Assembly: GCF_963678635.1 (NCBI RefSeq)
Contig: NC_087063.1
Span: 57,916,759 to 57,980,758 of the forward strand
DNA: 64,000 nucleotides
Source of the DNA: Symsagittifera roscoffensis
Lineage: Eukaryota > Xenacoelomorpha > Acoela > Convolutidae
Reading direction: 5' to 3'
Below, piece after piece: positions 21,331 to 32,945 of the stretch. Below the pieces are notes generated by a model that was given only the letters and a program-made list of their open reading frames with translations, ran no database searches and was not told where the DNA came from. How positions within the stretch are numbered: position 1 is the first letter of the stretch; every line of letters starts with the position of its first letter. Both the position numbers and the translations under genes were made by a program.

Positions 21331-23233
21331 AATGACGAAAGTCGTCTCAAAATTGAGCTGAGGGACACACCATGGCTGCTATGATCATCCACTCCTGGAT
21401 TTGGATCAACACCTGGTATGTTTGACTGTATAATGTTTGACACTTTGAAGCGGACGAAAAAGATAAGTTTATATATACAAATACACAAGGAGATGAAGAA
21501 AAGAACATCTGCGATTCCCAGAACCTCTCGGAAATGAAACAGATGGTAGAAGAGTAATGATGCGACGAAGGTTGAAATTCCAAATATGATACATAGAACC
21601 AAATAGATGAGCATCTTGCGCTGTCGGTATAATGGACCAATTGAGGACTGACGCCTGCAGTGAGGACATCGTCCGCTTCCCGCCTCGCGCAATATATCCA
21701 GGATGAATGTCTCCGTACAGTATCCACAAAGCATTCGATGACCAGTATTCGGCTCTCGTCCTGTCAATGGTCTGTTTTCGTGTAGATTATTAATCTTTAA
21801 CAGAAAAATGGGTCTTTTCGACAATTTTAATTTCCCCTTTTGGAAAAGAGAGAAGTTCGTAGAACACAAAGTTCACATTTGCTTAAACGTTGAAATATAC
21901 CGCTATAGGAGTGGCCATTCGTAACTAGGTACCATAGGTCGGATAGTTAAATAGATCTCATGGATAGTTAAATAAAACTAAGCCAACAGACAGTTAGAAA
22001 GGTGTTGATTCAATGATAGATTTTTCTGAAGAATTTCTAACTTCCGAATTTGCGACACAAAAATATATGCAGGAAAAACTTCCATATATTCTTCATTTTC
22101 TATAAGCATGTTTGAGCATTTTAATTACAGACACGTCAATTTGAAAATATAACAAATGCTTTTCTCAATGGTTTGTACAAAAAATGATAATTCATAGATC
22201 TCCACTCATTAATTTCTTACAATTAAATGCAAATTGAAACATCAAAATATAGCCGACACTTAAAAAAGAGTCAATGAAATTAAATTGACAAAAAAATTAA
22301 CTGTTTTTTTTTAAAATATCTTAACTTTCGAAGAAAAAAATGGACGACATTAACGTTCTTTAAGTTTCAATTTTTGATTGACACCTTTTTGACAAAATTA
22401 ACCCAATTTGAGCTCATTGGATCAAAAGGTAAACTTTTTTGTTCTAAACTTACATAAGAGACTGAATTACGTTCATCGAATCCTAAATCGCAAACAAAAC
22501 CGACAAAAATTATATCAAAAGCATTAGTTCTAAAAAAATAACTACATTTTTTCTGACAAACATTTTACTTAAGCTACTTGGCTGAAACCTAATAAAAAAA
22601 AACACATGTCCCATATCTCCACAAAAAAACTATATTTGAAATCAAAATTACACACCGCTATTTCGTATGTAGAAACATCGTACCCCGAATCCTTCATTTC
22701 TTAATTTCGACTGCGCTTGCATAGCTCAGAAAATTTTCGCATATGAACATCAGTTACGAAAATTCCATTGAATTATCCCCTTTTTTAAAATTATTGAATA
22801 TTAGGGACTTTGCTCGTTACTAAATATCTTCAACAAACTGCCTGAAAATAGGTGATTGCTACTTTTTTGCACTCTGGTCGTGGACATGCTATTCGCATCG
22901 CGGATTGTTTGGCCACTAATAGACAATTGCACGGACACCTCACAAATTTATTTCCAATCGGCGGGTCCTTGATGGGTGTTGCTTCTCCACAGTAAGCACA
23001 TTTCATCACACTCTGATTAAGACGTCCTGTGACTATGAAAATCTCGAGACACACTTTGCCTTATTGTGAATGAGTCGAATTGCACTGTTTTTTTTTAGTA
23101 AATTTAGAAGGATTTTCAGCCGGAACTGCCTCGATCGAGGGCAGTTTTTTTCTGAACTCAGATCTACGATGACTATCCTCATCGAGCAGATAAACATCGT
23201 CATCAAAATCACCAGGTGATGGGCAATGTAAGC
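21255..23233 (-). pseudogene. TMEM55/PIP4P-like gene, copy B (no exon 1)
   Basis: Exon 2 (22863-23233) and exon 3 (21255-21794) are present; exon 1 is absent because the copy is cut at about 23588. Exon 2 has a run of nine A before the Cys-rich region and an in-frame TAA (near 23075), after which [20 protein letters not shown] and CPCNCLL ... ACPRPECKK are intact. Exon 3 is one open frame of 204 codons from the ORF start. It shows CGYC, CPHC, two hydrophobic segments (IYLVLCIIFGISTFVASLLF and a second about 30 residues later) and a Ser/Arg-rich tail. In [13 protein letters not shown] the place of the CX5R cysteine known from TMEM55 proteins is taken by Ala. Exons splice in phase 0 (CKK then INNLH). 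Confidence 0.83.
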
Positions 23234-23588
23234 CTTTAAGGTAAACCAAAGCCAATTTTAAAAATATAATCGAAGCTAAATCTACAATATCAAAGAAGCA
23301 TTGAAAAACTTATTCGTTTAGACTGCACAGAAAATGTCAAAGCAAAACTTGATTCAACTAAATTTCTTTTTAAAATAATTAAGTACTTTTGATTTCGTGA
23401 CACATTGTTGTCGAAAGCCCTTCTGCTCAGTTAAAGGTTTCATTGGCCACAGTTTTAAAATGTGGTTTTGGTTTTCTCGGCCATACAAGGCATACGTTTA
23501 GAAAGTCAGCTTTACACCAATATTTTACCTTATGGATGATCAGACAATAAGAAAATCCTTACTAATTGGTGCAACTTTAATTTCACTC
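23234..23588 (-). other. intron 1 remnant of copy B and tandem junction
   Basis: AT-rich intron sequence matching copy A (17020-17380) and copy C (25052-25402). At about 23585 it switches, through the 5-bp match TCGAC, into sequence identical to 21220, which is V-tail sequence. This is the breakpoint of a ~2.36 kb tandem duplication. Confidence 0.75.
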
Positions 23589-23652
23589 GGTCGACGATAG
23601 CTTTCACTGAGCTGGATGTTCATTTCCGCCTCGATCGCTTCCCTCCACTTTC

Positions 23653-25732
23653 CTATAAACTTTTGCTCGGTTTGGAAAACTCCAGGAAACTTCTAAATGA
23701 CGAAAGGCGTCTTAAAATTGAGCTGAGGGACACACCATGGCTGCTATGATCATGCACTCCTAGATTTGGATCGACACCTGGTATGTTTGACTCTATAATG
23801 TTTGACACTTTGAAGCGGATGAAAAAGATAAGTTTATATATACAAATGGATATGAAGAAAAGAACATCTGCGATTCCCAGAACCTCTCGGAAATGAAACA
23901 AATGGTAGAAGAGTAATGATGCGACGAAGGTTGAAATTCCAAATATGATACATAGAACCAGATAGATGAGCATCTTGCGCTGTCGGTATAATGGACCAAT
24001 TGAGGACTGACGCCTGCAGTGAGGACATCGTTCGCTTCCCGCCTCGCGCAATATATCCAGGATGAATGTCTCCGTACAGTATCCACAAAGCAGTCGATGA
24101 CCAGTAGTCGGCTCTCGTCCTGTCAATGGTCTGTTTTCGTGTAGATTATTAATCTTTAACAGAAAAATGGGTCTTTTCGACTATTTTAATTTCCCCTTTT
24201 GGGAAAGAGAGAAGTTCGTAGAACACAAAGTTCACATTTGCTTAAACGTTGAAATATACCGTTATAGGAGTGGCCATTCGTAACTAGGTACCATAGGTCG
24301 GATAGTTAAATAGATCTCATGGATAGTTAAATAAAACTAAGCCAACAGACAGTTAGAAAGGTGTTGATTCAATGATAGATTTTTCTGAAGAATTTCTAAC
24401 TTCCGAATTTGCGACACAAAAATATATGCAGGAAAAACTTCCATATATTCTTCATTTTCTGTAAGCTTGTTTGAGCATTTTAATTACAGACACGTCAATT
24501 ACAGACACGTCAATTATATATATATATATATATCTTTGCATAGCTCAGAAAATTTTCGCATATGAACATCAGTTTTGAAAATTCCATTGAATTATCCCCT
24601 TTTTTAAAATTATTGAATATTAGGGACTTTGCTCGTTACTAAATATCTTCAACAAACTGCCTGAAAATAGGTGATTGCTACTTTTTTGCACTCTGGTCGT
24701 GGACATGCTATTCGCATCGCGGATTGTTTGGCCACTAATAGACAATTGCACGGACACCTCACAAATTTCTTTCCAATCGGCGGGTCCTTGATGGGTGTTG
24801 CTTCTCCACAGTAAGCACATTTCATCACACTCTGATTAAGACGTCCTGTGACTATGAAAATCTGGAGACACAATTTGCCTTATTGTGAATGAGTCGAATT
24901 GCACTGTTTTTTTTAGTAAATTTAGAAGGATTTTCAGCCGGAACTGCCTCGATCGAGGGCAGTTTTTTTCTGAACTCAGATCTACGTTGACTATCCTCAT
25001 CGAGCAGATAAACATCGTCATCAAAATCACCAGGTGATGGGCAATGTAAGCCTTTAAGGTAAACCAAAGCCAATTTTAAAAATATAATCGAAGCTAAATC
25101 TACAATATCAAAGAAGCATTGAAAAACTTATTCGTTTAGACTGCACAGAAAATGTCAAAGCAAAACTTGATTCAACTAAATTTCTTTTTAAAATAGTTGA
25201 GTACTTTTGATTTCGTGACACATTGTTGTGGAAAGCCCTTCTGCTCAGTTAAAGGTTTCATTGGCCACAGTTTTAAAACGTGGTTTTGGTTTTCTCGGCC
25301 ATACAAGGCATACGTTTAGAAAGTCAGCTTTACACCAATATTTTACCTTATGGATGATCAGACAATAAGAAAATCCTTACTAATTGGTGCAACTTTAATT
25401 TCACTTTTTTCTCGACAATATTTTATTAATTCATGGCTAATGAAAATCTCGCTTCTTTTCTCTTCAAAAATCATAGTGCAATCAGTAAAGGATTCTTCAA
25501 AAGAGCAAAACCATCACTTATACTCACCCAAAGTAGCTATGTCACTGTTATTTTCTTCGTCCTCAAAGGAGTCAACTTCTCCAATTTCATTTAATAAAAA
25601 GGCATTGTAAGCTTCATCGTACTCTGGAGGAGGTTCGGGTGACGCTGACGTCCGGGAGGTTTGTCGGGTTAGCTGATTTTCTGAGCCAACAAACAGAGGC
25701 TCACATGGCCTCGGATCATCTTCGGCCTCCAT
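23653..25732 (-). pseudogene. TMEM55/PIP4P-like gene, copy C (three exons, frameshifted)
   Basis: Exon 1 (about 25518-25732, start MEAEDDPRPCEP) is fully open and ends in a GTGAGTATAAG donor. Exon 2 (24682-25051) joins in phase 1 at a TTAAAG acceptor and encodes [19 protein letters not shown]. The frame is lost at a run of eight A before the zinc-like Cys region, whose codons ([13 protein letters not shown] to ACPRPECKK) are intact in another frame. Exon 3 (23653-24153) is open and has CGYC, CPHC and two membrane helices. It is the best-preserved copy: apart from the homopolymer shift it could be expressed, and an assembly error at the A run would rescue it. The large intron is shortened by ~550 bp at an AT microsatellite. 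Confidence 0.84.
24514..24533. repeat. (TA)n microsatellite at a deletion junction
   Basis: About ten TA units in the large intron of TMEM55-like copy C. Relative to copy B, ~550 bp (22140-22725 in B) are missing exactly here, and the preceding ACAGACACGTCAATT is doubled. Confidence 0.9.
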
Positions 25733-26509
25733 TACACAACGCACGTCATTCTGAAAAAAAATAACGCAAAACTCAATATCCACAACGTTGTATAAGGTTT
25801 TAAAAAGGAAAAGACCAGGGACCATGAAAAGGCCTTTATGAAATGAAACGCTCCGATTTAAATTCTGCTCTTTCTTTCATTAGAACAAATTAGACGCATA
25901 GGTGAAGCTGAGAGCCGAGCCACTTGCAATACAAACAGGTAAAAGATAAAAAAAAACTGCATGATTCTCAAGAAGTAGCAGCTATTTCGAGGAAAAAACA
26001 AACTAGGAAAAAATTAAAGATGCTATTTTTTCATGAACAAGAATAAAAGAAACTCTTAATTGCTATACACAATATAATTAATTACTATGCACAATATCAG
26101 TTAATTTTAAATACAGTCAGAATAGTTACTCATACATTTGCTTGAAATGGTTTAATCATGAAATAAAATGGGATAAAAAACAAGGACAATAAAATCATCA
26201 TTAAAAGTTCGAATTAAAAATTAAAAATGCCCAGTCTTTAGTTTAGAAGCGCTATGAATTTCCAAATACACCAATCAAAACCGAATTCACGCCATGTATT
26301 TGTATTTATACATATAGGATTAGATTGCATTTGGGTAGTTAAGAATTTTTCTGACTTTTTCTTGAAGTTTGGTTAGGTAATGTCAAAATTTTGTAATTTA
26401 TAAGGCAACGAATTTAATTTTGTAGACGTCGGATGAAAAAAGGTTTTATGATGGAGGCAGTTGATCAAATGTTATCAAATATTTTTTGCTATGTTTCTTA
26501 AATTATTGT
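25733..26509. other. upstream region of TMEM55-like copy C, no gene
   Basis: AT-rich and similar to 17699-18400. No ORF or RNA gene is supported. Confidence 0.5.
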
Positions 26510-28440
26510 AACTTTCGCCCGGAAGTACATATCGACGGAAAATAAAGCTAGGTTCCAAAACGACAGGCTAGCGTCTACATGCCTTTCACCGCCTCTGCCA
26601 AAGCCAATTCTTTTGGTGGTGTTTCTTACATTGGGTCGACAAAAAAAAACGTTACTGTTCCCGGCTTCAGAACGCTCTAATCAACTTAATTATATGCAAA
26701 AATAGTGAGCTCATGGCTGGGTCTTTGTATCCCCAGACCACGAGGTCGCTCCTCAAAACAGCGCTACTACTTATTTATTATATTACTATTGTTTTTGCTC
26801 AGTAGATAAAGATCATCATCTCCATCGAAGATGGATCAACTATTTCTCTTACTCCTAGCTTCTCATAATCTGAAAATGAATTTAGATGTTAAATGAATTC
26901 AGTTCAAGACATCTCCAGTGAGCTAAAATTTTATAAAATACAGTTTAAGTTCTCCTCCCGAGACCCCTCCGGATTCTGGAATCCGGGGAAATAACGTCCT
27001 TATTTTCTTCAGGAAGGCTAAACACACTGTCCTAACACCCTTCCTTGTTCTTGGAATTCGCGTTGTAACGATTGTAACTGGGAATGGTTTTCGTTAGTTT
27101 TCTTCAGTCTCAATCACAATCTCCGTTCACTGCTTTTTTTCACGAGTTCAGTTGTTGTTCTCTCGGAGACTAACTGTTGTTGTGTCTAACGTCTCTGTCC
27201 CGATTTAAAACACTTTTTCTCCTAGGTTTAAAAAGCGTTGGGACGCAGGACGGTCCTGCCAACCATCAAACTAAAATTATCCTACTATTTTTCTTCCGGA
27301 AATTAGTTGCTATTGATCCTTAATTTTAAAAATAGGGAACACGGTGGTAAGAAGGTACAATGAAATAATCTCCCTCCTCAAGAGATTACCCAAGCCTTTC
27401 ATATCACCACAAAGTGATCAGTCGTCTTGGTTGATTAAAAACAATCATGCCGGCTGGAATAATTATTATATATTCTCTACTCAAGCCTTTCTAAATAAAT
27501 AGTAAGTGTCTCTAAAGCCACTAACTTAAATCACAATGCAAATTTTTAAATGCAACAAATTCTTACTCCTAGCTTCTCATAATCTGAAAATGAATTTAGA
27601 TGTTAAATGAATTCAGTTCAAGACATCTCCAGTGAGCTAAAATTTTATAAAATACAGTTTAAGTTCTCCTCCCGAGACCCCTCCGGATTCTGGAATCCGG
27701 GGAAATAACGTCCTTATTTTCTTCAGGAAGGCTAAACACACTGTCCTAACACCCTTCCTTGTTCTTGGAATTCGCGTTGTAACGATTGTAACTGGGAATG
27801 GTTTTCGTTAGTTTTCTTCAGTCTCAATCACAATCTCCGTTCACTGCTTTTTTTCACGAGTTCAGTTGTTGTTTTCTCGGAGACTAACTGTTGTTGTGTT
27901 TTCGCTGTTTCAGTTGGTGGGAAATCTCGACGTTGTCACGTGTCTTTCTTTTTGAACGAATTTTTAAAAATTAACAAGAAAGTCCAAATTAACCCTTACG
28001 TGTTCGTCAAAATGAACGGTTAAGACCTCTAATTCGTTAAAAACCGTTAATCTTCCCACACCCATGTCACGATAAAATTTCGAATTCTGACTTTGCATGA
28101 TCATATATTCTGGTCGAATGTCACATACTCCCCGGACAGCCCGGTCAATGTCCTCATTGAGTCGCGTAGTCTTCATCAAAATGGTACAGTGCCATCGAAC
28201 AGAATTTACAAAATGCATGAAATCACTTCTATCCACGTCATATCGACTCACTGCAAAATACAAATGGCATCAAACTACACTATTATAGCCTTCCAAATCC
28301 TTTCACTTGTCTGCACTTTCGAGGATATGGCTTAAGATGAAACATTTTTTTGACTTCTAACGTCTCTGTCCCGATTTAAAACACTTTTTCTCCTAGGTTT
28401 AAAAAGCATTGGGACGCAGGACGGTCCTGCCAACCATCAA
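26510..28440. repeat. repeat R1, copies 3 and 4 (tandem)
   Basis: R1 begins TTGTAACTTTCGCCCGG near 26513. From 26863 to about 27560 a block is repeated at 27561-28740. The first block lacks ~460 bp between TGTTGTGT and CTAACGTC that the second retains. The palindrome CCGGATTCTGGAATCCGG is present twice, at 26969-26986 and 27683-27700. Confidence 0.85.
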
Positions 28441-28968
28441 ACTAAAATTATCCTACTATTTTTCTTCCGGAAATTAGTTGCTATTGATCCTTAATTTTAA
28501 AAATAGGGAACACGGTGGTTAGAAGGTACAATGAAATAAACTCCCTCCTCAAGAGATTACCCAAGCCTTTCATATCACCACAAAGTGATCAGTCGTCTTG
28601 GTTGATTAAAAACAATCATGCCGGCTGGAATAATTATTATATATTCTCTACTCAAGCCTTTCTAAATAAATAGTAAGTGTCTCTAAAGCCACTAACTTAA
28701 ATCACAATGCAAATTTTTAAATGCAACAAATTCTTTAATCTTCAAAAATTAACTAAATGTTTTCTCTTCAGTTTCAATTGCAATCTTAGTTGCTTTGTTT
28801 CTCAATTAAGTTTTTCTCACACAAACAATTTTCAGTTTTAACATCTACTCCTTCGTTGCTTCTTTGTTTTTTTCTTTGTTCACTCTTTGTTTTTGTCGTT
28901 CAGAAGTTCTAAAATTTCTAAATTCTTCTAAACTTTCTTCTTTTTGCATCTTGTTTTTCGGCTATTTT
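28441..28968. other. spacer between R1 and V1
   Basis: AT-rich, no gene. Same spacer as at 14301-14849. Confidence 0.55.
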
Positions 28969-30330
28969 TCAATGTTTCATCTCCTCCTTCTGCGACATTG
29001 ACTCCGAACTTTCAGCCTCAGTGACTTGCAGCATGTCGTTAGGTATTCTGACGCTATTGGACGCAGTCCTCCGACACTTCTTCCGTTCTATTCTTTGCTT
29101 GCAACAAGGAATAGGATCAACGTTAGTCTCTCTGTTTCGGCAGAAGCTGTTGTGGAGGCACAACGTCACGTTTCTCTCCAATTCTTCCTCCAACCTTTCT
29201 CCTCTTTTTCTCCCATCCCATTCACTTGTCCTAGACGTCCTTTTCACTGCGGTGGTCACTGCTTTTCGATGAGTTACAGAAGCTCGCTTGAAAGCTCCTG
29301 CTCCATTGTCCAGCTGATACTCACTGTACACTCTACTGTGCTTCGATTGTACAACCATGCAGTCATGTTGGCTCTGAACCATGGCAGCAGTCGTCTTCTG
29401 GCCCAAATCTTTTTCACTTCCATCGGAATGTTCAAGATTTTGCACGTTGTCTCAAAAAGATCTAAATCTTTTAGACCATCAAATTCCTGCAATTGTTCTT
29501 TGGTAGACTTCTTTTGTCTATTGTTCTCTTTTACATGATCTTCCAGGCATCGTATCGCCATCATAACTCCCACTATCACTATCGTAATGGGCTGTGATGA
29601 ATCTGGTAAACCCATGGAGAGCAGGTCTCCACAGTCCCAGATCAACACCAGATTAGTACGCCCGGGTTACCACCATGTATGTAGCAAGCAATGTCAGGGG
29701 AACTCATCATGTGTCAACATGATGCTGCTTCAATTACGCTTTCACGACGTTTTCAGTAGTGGTTCCACTTCCATCATCACTCAATGGACTTCATCATTCT
29801 TATCTACTGCTTTGTATGCTGTGACTGTTAACCCTTTCTGCTTCTGTCTTTCAAAGTCATTGAAGTTCCCACTGGCGTATCCCATGAACCTCTTTCCCAG
29901 TATCGATTCTAATTATTCTTTGGTTCTCTCTGGATCTGTTGAGAATATCTTGCTGACATTGAGAATATTTTCTGACATTATCGCTAGTCTTCTCACTGAA
30001 AAGGCTTGATCCACTATCGTTCTTGTACTTTTCACATCCACCGCTACGAATTGCACTGGGTATCTGCTCTTGCACATTGGAGCTAATGTTGATTCCAGTA
30101 AATATCGCGTTCCCATCGGTCTACGATAGGTTTCACTAGCTGGATGTTCATTTCCGCCTCGATCGCTTCCCTCCACTTTCCAATATACTTTTGCTCGGTT
30201 TGCAAAACCCCCGGAAACACTTTTATCCTGATGGTCGTGACCATCCCATGCTTCTGTTCTAGAATAAAAGTGACGCTAAATAACCAAACAAGCTTTAGAA
30301 TCCTCGGTTCCTCCATGGCAATCTGTAATC
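28969..30330 (-). pseudogene. V1 polyprotein tail
   Basis: Minus ORFs 30083-30316, 29913-30176, 29857-30075, 29274-29648 and 28969-29445 form one broken C-terminal region. Landmarks: VLQTEQKYIGKWREAIEAEM, a helix with PDSSQPITIVIVGVMMAI, LDLFETTCKILNIPMEVKKI, LLPWFRANMTAWLY, THRKAVTTAVKRTSRTSE and a basic, Cys-bearing end followed by a Ser/Glu-rich tip. The same landmarks occur in V2 (FETACKLFIVPMEV, FFSWFRATLTSWLYTF, LTHRNAITTGWKR), with conserved spacing and low identity, so the region was under protein-level constraint before decay. No family recognised. Confidence 0.7.
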
Positions 30331-31931
30331 ATCTCCGTTTCCGTTTTTGCTTTCATTACGATGTTCCCAAACAATATCGTTAATAGCTTATGTTGTTTCG
30401 CCAGGTTCTCTACGCAATCCAGACCTCCACAGATGTGACCCTCCAGTCCACAGACCTCCGCCCGACAGCTACCAGGTTTACCTCAGTCCTCTGGTCCCCA
30501 GCCAGGCAACTCTACTTTATCTTCTCCGTTGGTCTTAGAGGCCTTCGTCATTAAGTTGTAAATGATGTTCAGGTCACGCAAGTTACAGTCTGAATTCAAT
30601 TCCCTCTGCACGTCCTTTGTTGCAATATTGAATTGGCGTTAGGACTCGGACACCATGATGGGATGGTTTCAGCAGTTCCCACACCACCATTATACTCGTT
30701 CTTAGCAGTTCGTCCGAGAATCCCAATCCAAACTCCACTCGGTTGTCAGATCTCGGCACTGAAGGTGCAGTCACCTATTCTTCCAACACAAGTCCCAGCT
30801 TAGTCTGCTGGTTCAACAGGCTTCTTTTTGTAGCAATTTTTGACGTCCAGAATCTGCTTTCTCGTAATCAAAGAAGCAATCGCGTATGTCTTCCTTTATG
30901 AAAGGGCAGTGATCGGTCCACAGTAATCACTGAACTTCGGCAGTGCTCCCATAGATTCTTTTGTGACCCTCATCTCCTTGTTAGAGAATCTTCTTATCTC
31001 GTCAATCTTCTACGTTGGTTCCAGCTCCACAGACTCCTTCTTGTTCACTCGCATCAGTTTACTCTGATGGATGTCCAAAATTGCTGGTAAGAGCAACGAT
31101 TTCGCTCGTTCATCGCCTTCTCTTAGCATCTTGACACAAGTGTTCAACGCGGGTACTGATATTTGTTCTATCATGAATCGAATGAAACAGAGAGCGTCTC
31201 TCCGCTTCGCACACGCTACTGCCGCTCCTTCTTAGGTGGTTAGATCCCTCATACTCGTCATTAAGAATACCTTCTCACTCTTCGATCTTTTTCTTTCTTC
31301 TGAATCATATCCCCCGCGTGTCAGTTCAGTCATCCATCAAGCGAACCTCAGTTGTAATTCTGTTCTCACATAGGGTATCGCTATCAGAGCGTGTATCTTC
31401 GGGGTGGTTCTCATTTCTTCTTCGAAGTACCGTAACACTAGTGCTCTCCATGGTAGGCTCACCAACTGCATCTCAGAAGATACCAGAGTTCCGTATACCT
31501 TCTGCTTCAGGGTTGTGCCTTGCTTAATTGTCTCTAAATAACCTTCCATAGCACTTTTGTTTTCCAGAGCAATTAAAATGTCCTCTAGCCGAGTTTCTGT
31601 ATTCCATCATCTCCATGTATCCACCAGCGGGCTCATCAATCGATACAGTTTCCGACACTGTCAGTCGGTTGTACTCCACTGGGACTAGCTGAACTACGAC
31701 GCTTCCCTTTCCATGGTTCATGGAAGACGGTTTGAAATCTCGTAGGGTACTCTCTCCACACTGGCTGAATATCTCAAGTTCTAACGTCTCTCCAGTCAGA
31801 GTGCGGTCACTCCTCTTGGTTTTGTAAGTGGCTGATTTTAATCCTGCCATGAGAACGGGTGGCACCATCGCTATGTCAGTCAACATTCTGTCAGTGCGAG
31901 GCAATCGATCATCATCCTGTCCCATAACCAT
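30331..31931 (-). pseudogene. V1 polyprotein middle region (homologous to V2)
   Basis: The ORF 31524-31931 (MVPPVLMAGLKSATY, GKGSVVVQLVPVEYNRLTVS) matches V2 residues APIVLARYNTTAY and KGTISGQIREVDIDKEWITS. ORF 31337-31549 (LPWRALVLRYFEEEMR) matches LGRTWERLLLEYFVDKMR. Read in the frame that starts at about 31207, the sequence contains KRRDALCFIRFM and, after one TAG, KIDEIRRFSNKEM, matching RRKDATCFLRW and KLDEIRRLSNKKF of V2. ORF 30583-30774 has VPRSDNRVEFGLGFSDELL and VVWELLKP, matching VPRSEMKVELRLVGKSDIL and VWKLLRP. Together this shows two homologous proteins of about 800 residues. Unknown function. Confidence 0.68.
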
Positions 31932-32836
31932 GGCTTCTTCGACGCGTTTTCTCTTGGCTGAGTTGACAATTTTATCGAGATTTCCGAATCCACCTTTGTT
32001 TTTCCAGCTTTTCTCAATGTCATTTTGCTGCCAAGTTTCATTTTCATTTCATTGATCCTGTCAATCATCATCTTCAAACGCATCGATCGTTCCCTTTCGG
32101 CTTCTTGACAGATATACTAATTCTTCCTTGTCTTCTTGCGGCGTCATCTTTATAGGAGAGTTTGCCTCACTTTCGTCAGTGGCCGCGTCAATCAGTAACT
32201 TGCTCAAAATCCCTTCACACTCGTCGAATTTGTCAAGGACTTCCGCATTAGGGGTCTGTCGAGACCGAGCTTCAAAAGAGACTGGGTCCCGCAGCTCTGA
32301 ACTACTTTCCAGACCTCTTCCATGAAGGCAACTCTGTCCATACTGCATCCCGTCCTATTCTCGTGGCCTCTATGATGAACTTTCTACTCTTCTTCGGCCA
32401 ACGTTCCCAAGAAAGGTACTCTGGCAGTGCCTTCTATTCTTCTTCTCTTCAATGATTCCATTAAGAGATTCTTTTCGGTGTTTTTAGAACTTCTCCGAGA
32501 GGTGCTCTCCGGCAAACTCCGATTCATTTTCATGAAGGCCGACAGAGATTCCAGCGAGGAAATTTCCGCATCTGCTGGCTCAGTCGTTGCTTCTAACGTG
32601 TATGTGCCGTTTTCAAAGTCGCCGAGGAGGTTGAAGTCCAGGCTGGACATCCCGCTTGTCAAAGCCTTGTCGTCCTCTTTTTCAGTTTGATCGGGATCAT
32701 GCTGCATAGGCTCCTGCTCGCTGCTAGGCTCTTGCTGCATAGGCTCCTGCTCGCTGCTAGGCTCTTGCTCCATATCCTCCCTGCCCATCTTCTCGTCTTG
32801 GATTCTTTCCTGAACTCTAGGGCTCTTGCTCTTCAT
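31880..32836 (-). pseudogene. V1 acidic, repeat-bearing protein
   Basis: ORF 32384-32836 begins MKSKSPRVQERIQDEKMG and has an 11-residue repeat (SSEQEPMQQEP) encoded by a 33-bp tandem duplication at 32700-32765, then a Ser/Glu-rich region ending in a basic KRRRIEG patch. ORF 32061-32348 continues with DKFDECEGILSKLL and an acidic stretch. Low complexity, high charge and Ser/Thr content suggest a disordered protein. In a viral setting it would sit where a phosphoprotein sits, but that is context-based guesswork. Confidence 0.5.
32700..32765. repeat. 33-bp tandem duplication in the V1 acidic ORF
   Basis: Two identical 33-bp units, in frame, encoding EPSSEQEPMQQ twice; a partial third unit follows. 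Confidence 0.95.
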
Positions 32837-32945
32837 CTATTATTCCATCTTGAAATTTTGGTACAACTAGTCTGCCAGCTGATTGATCTTCTTCTACTCC
32901 GTGCATTACCTTGACTTCTTCTAGCCTAAGGGTGCTAGAATGGTT

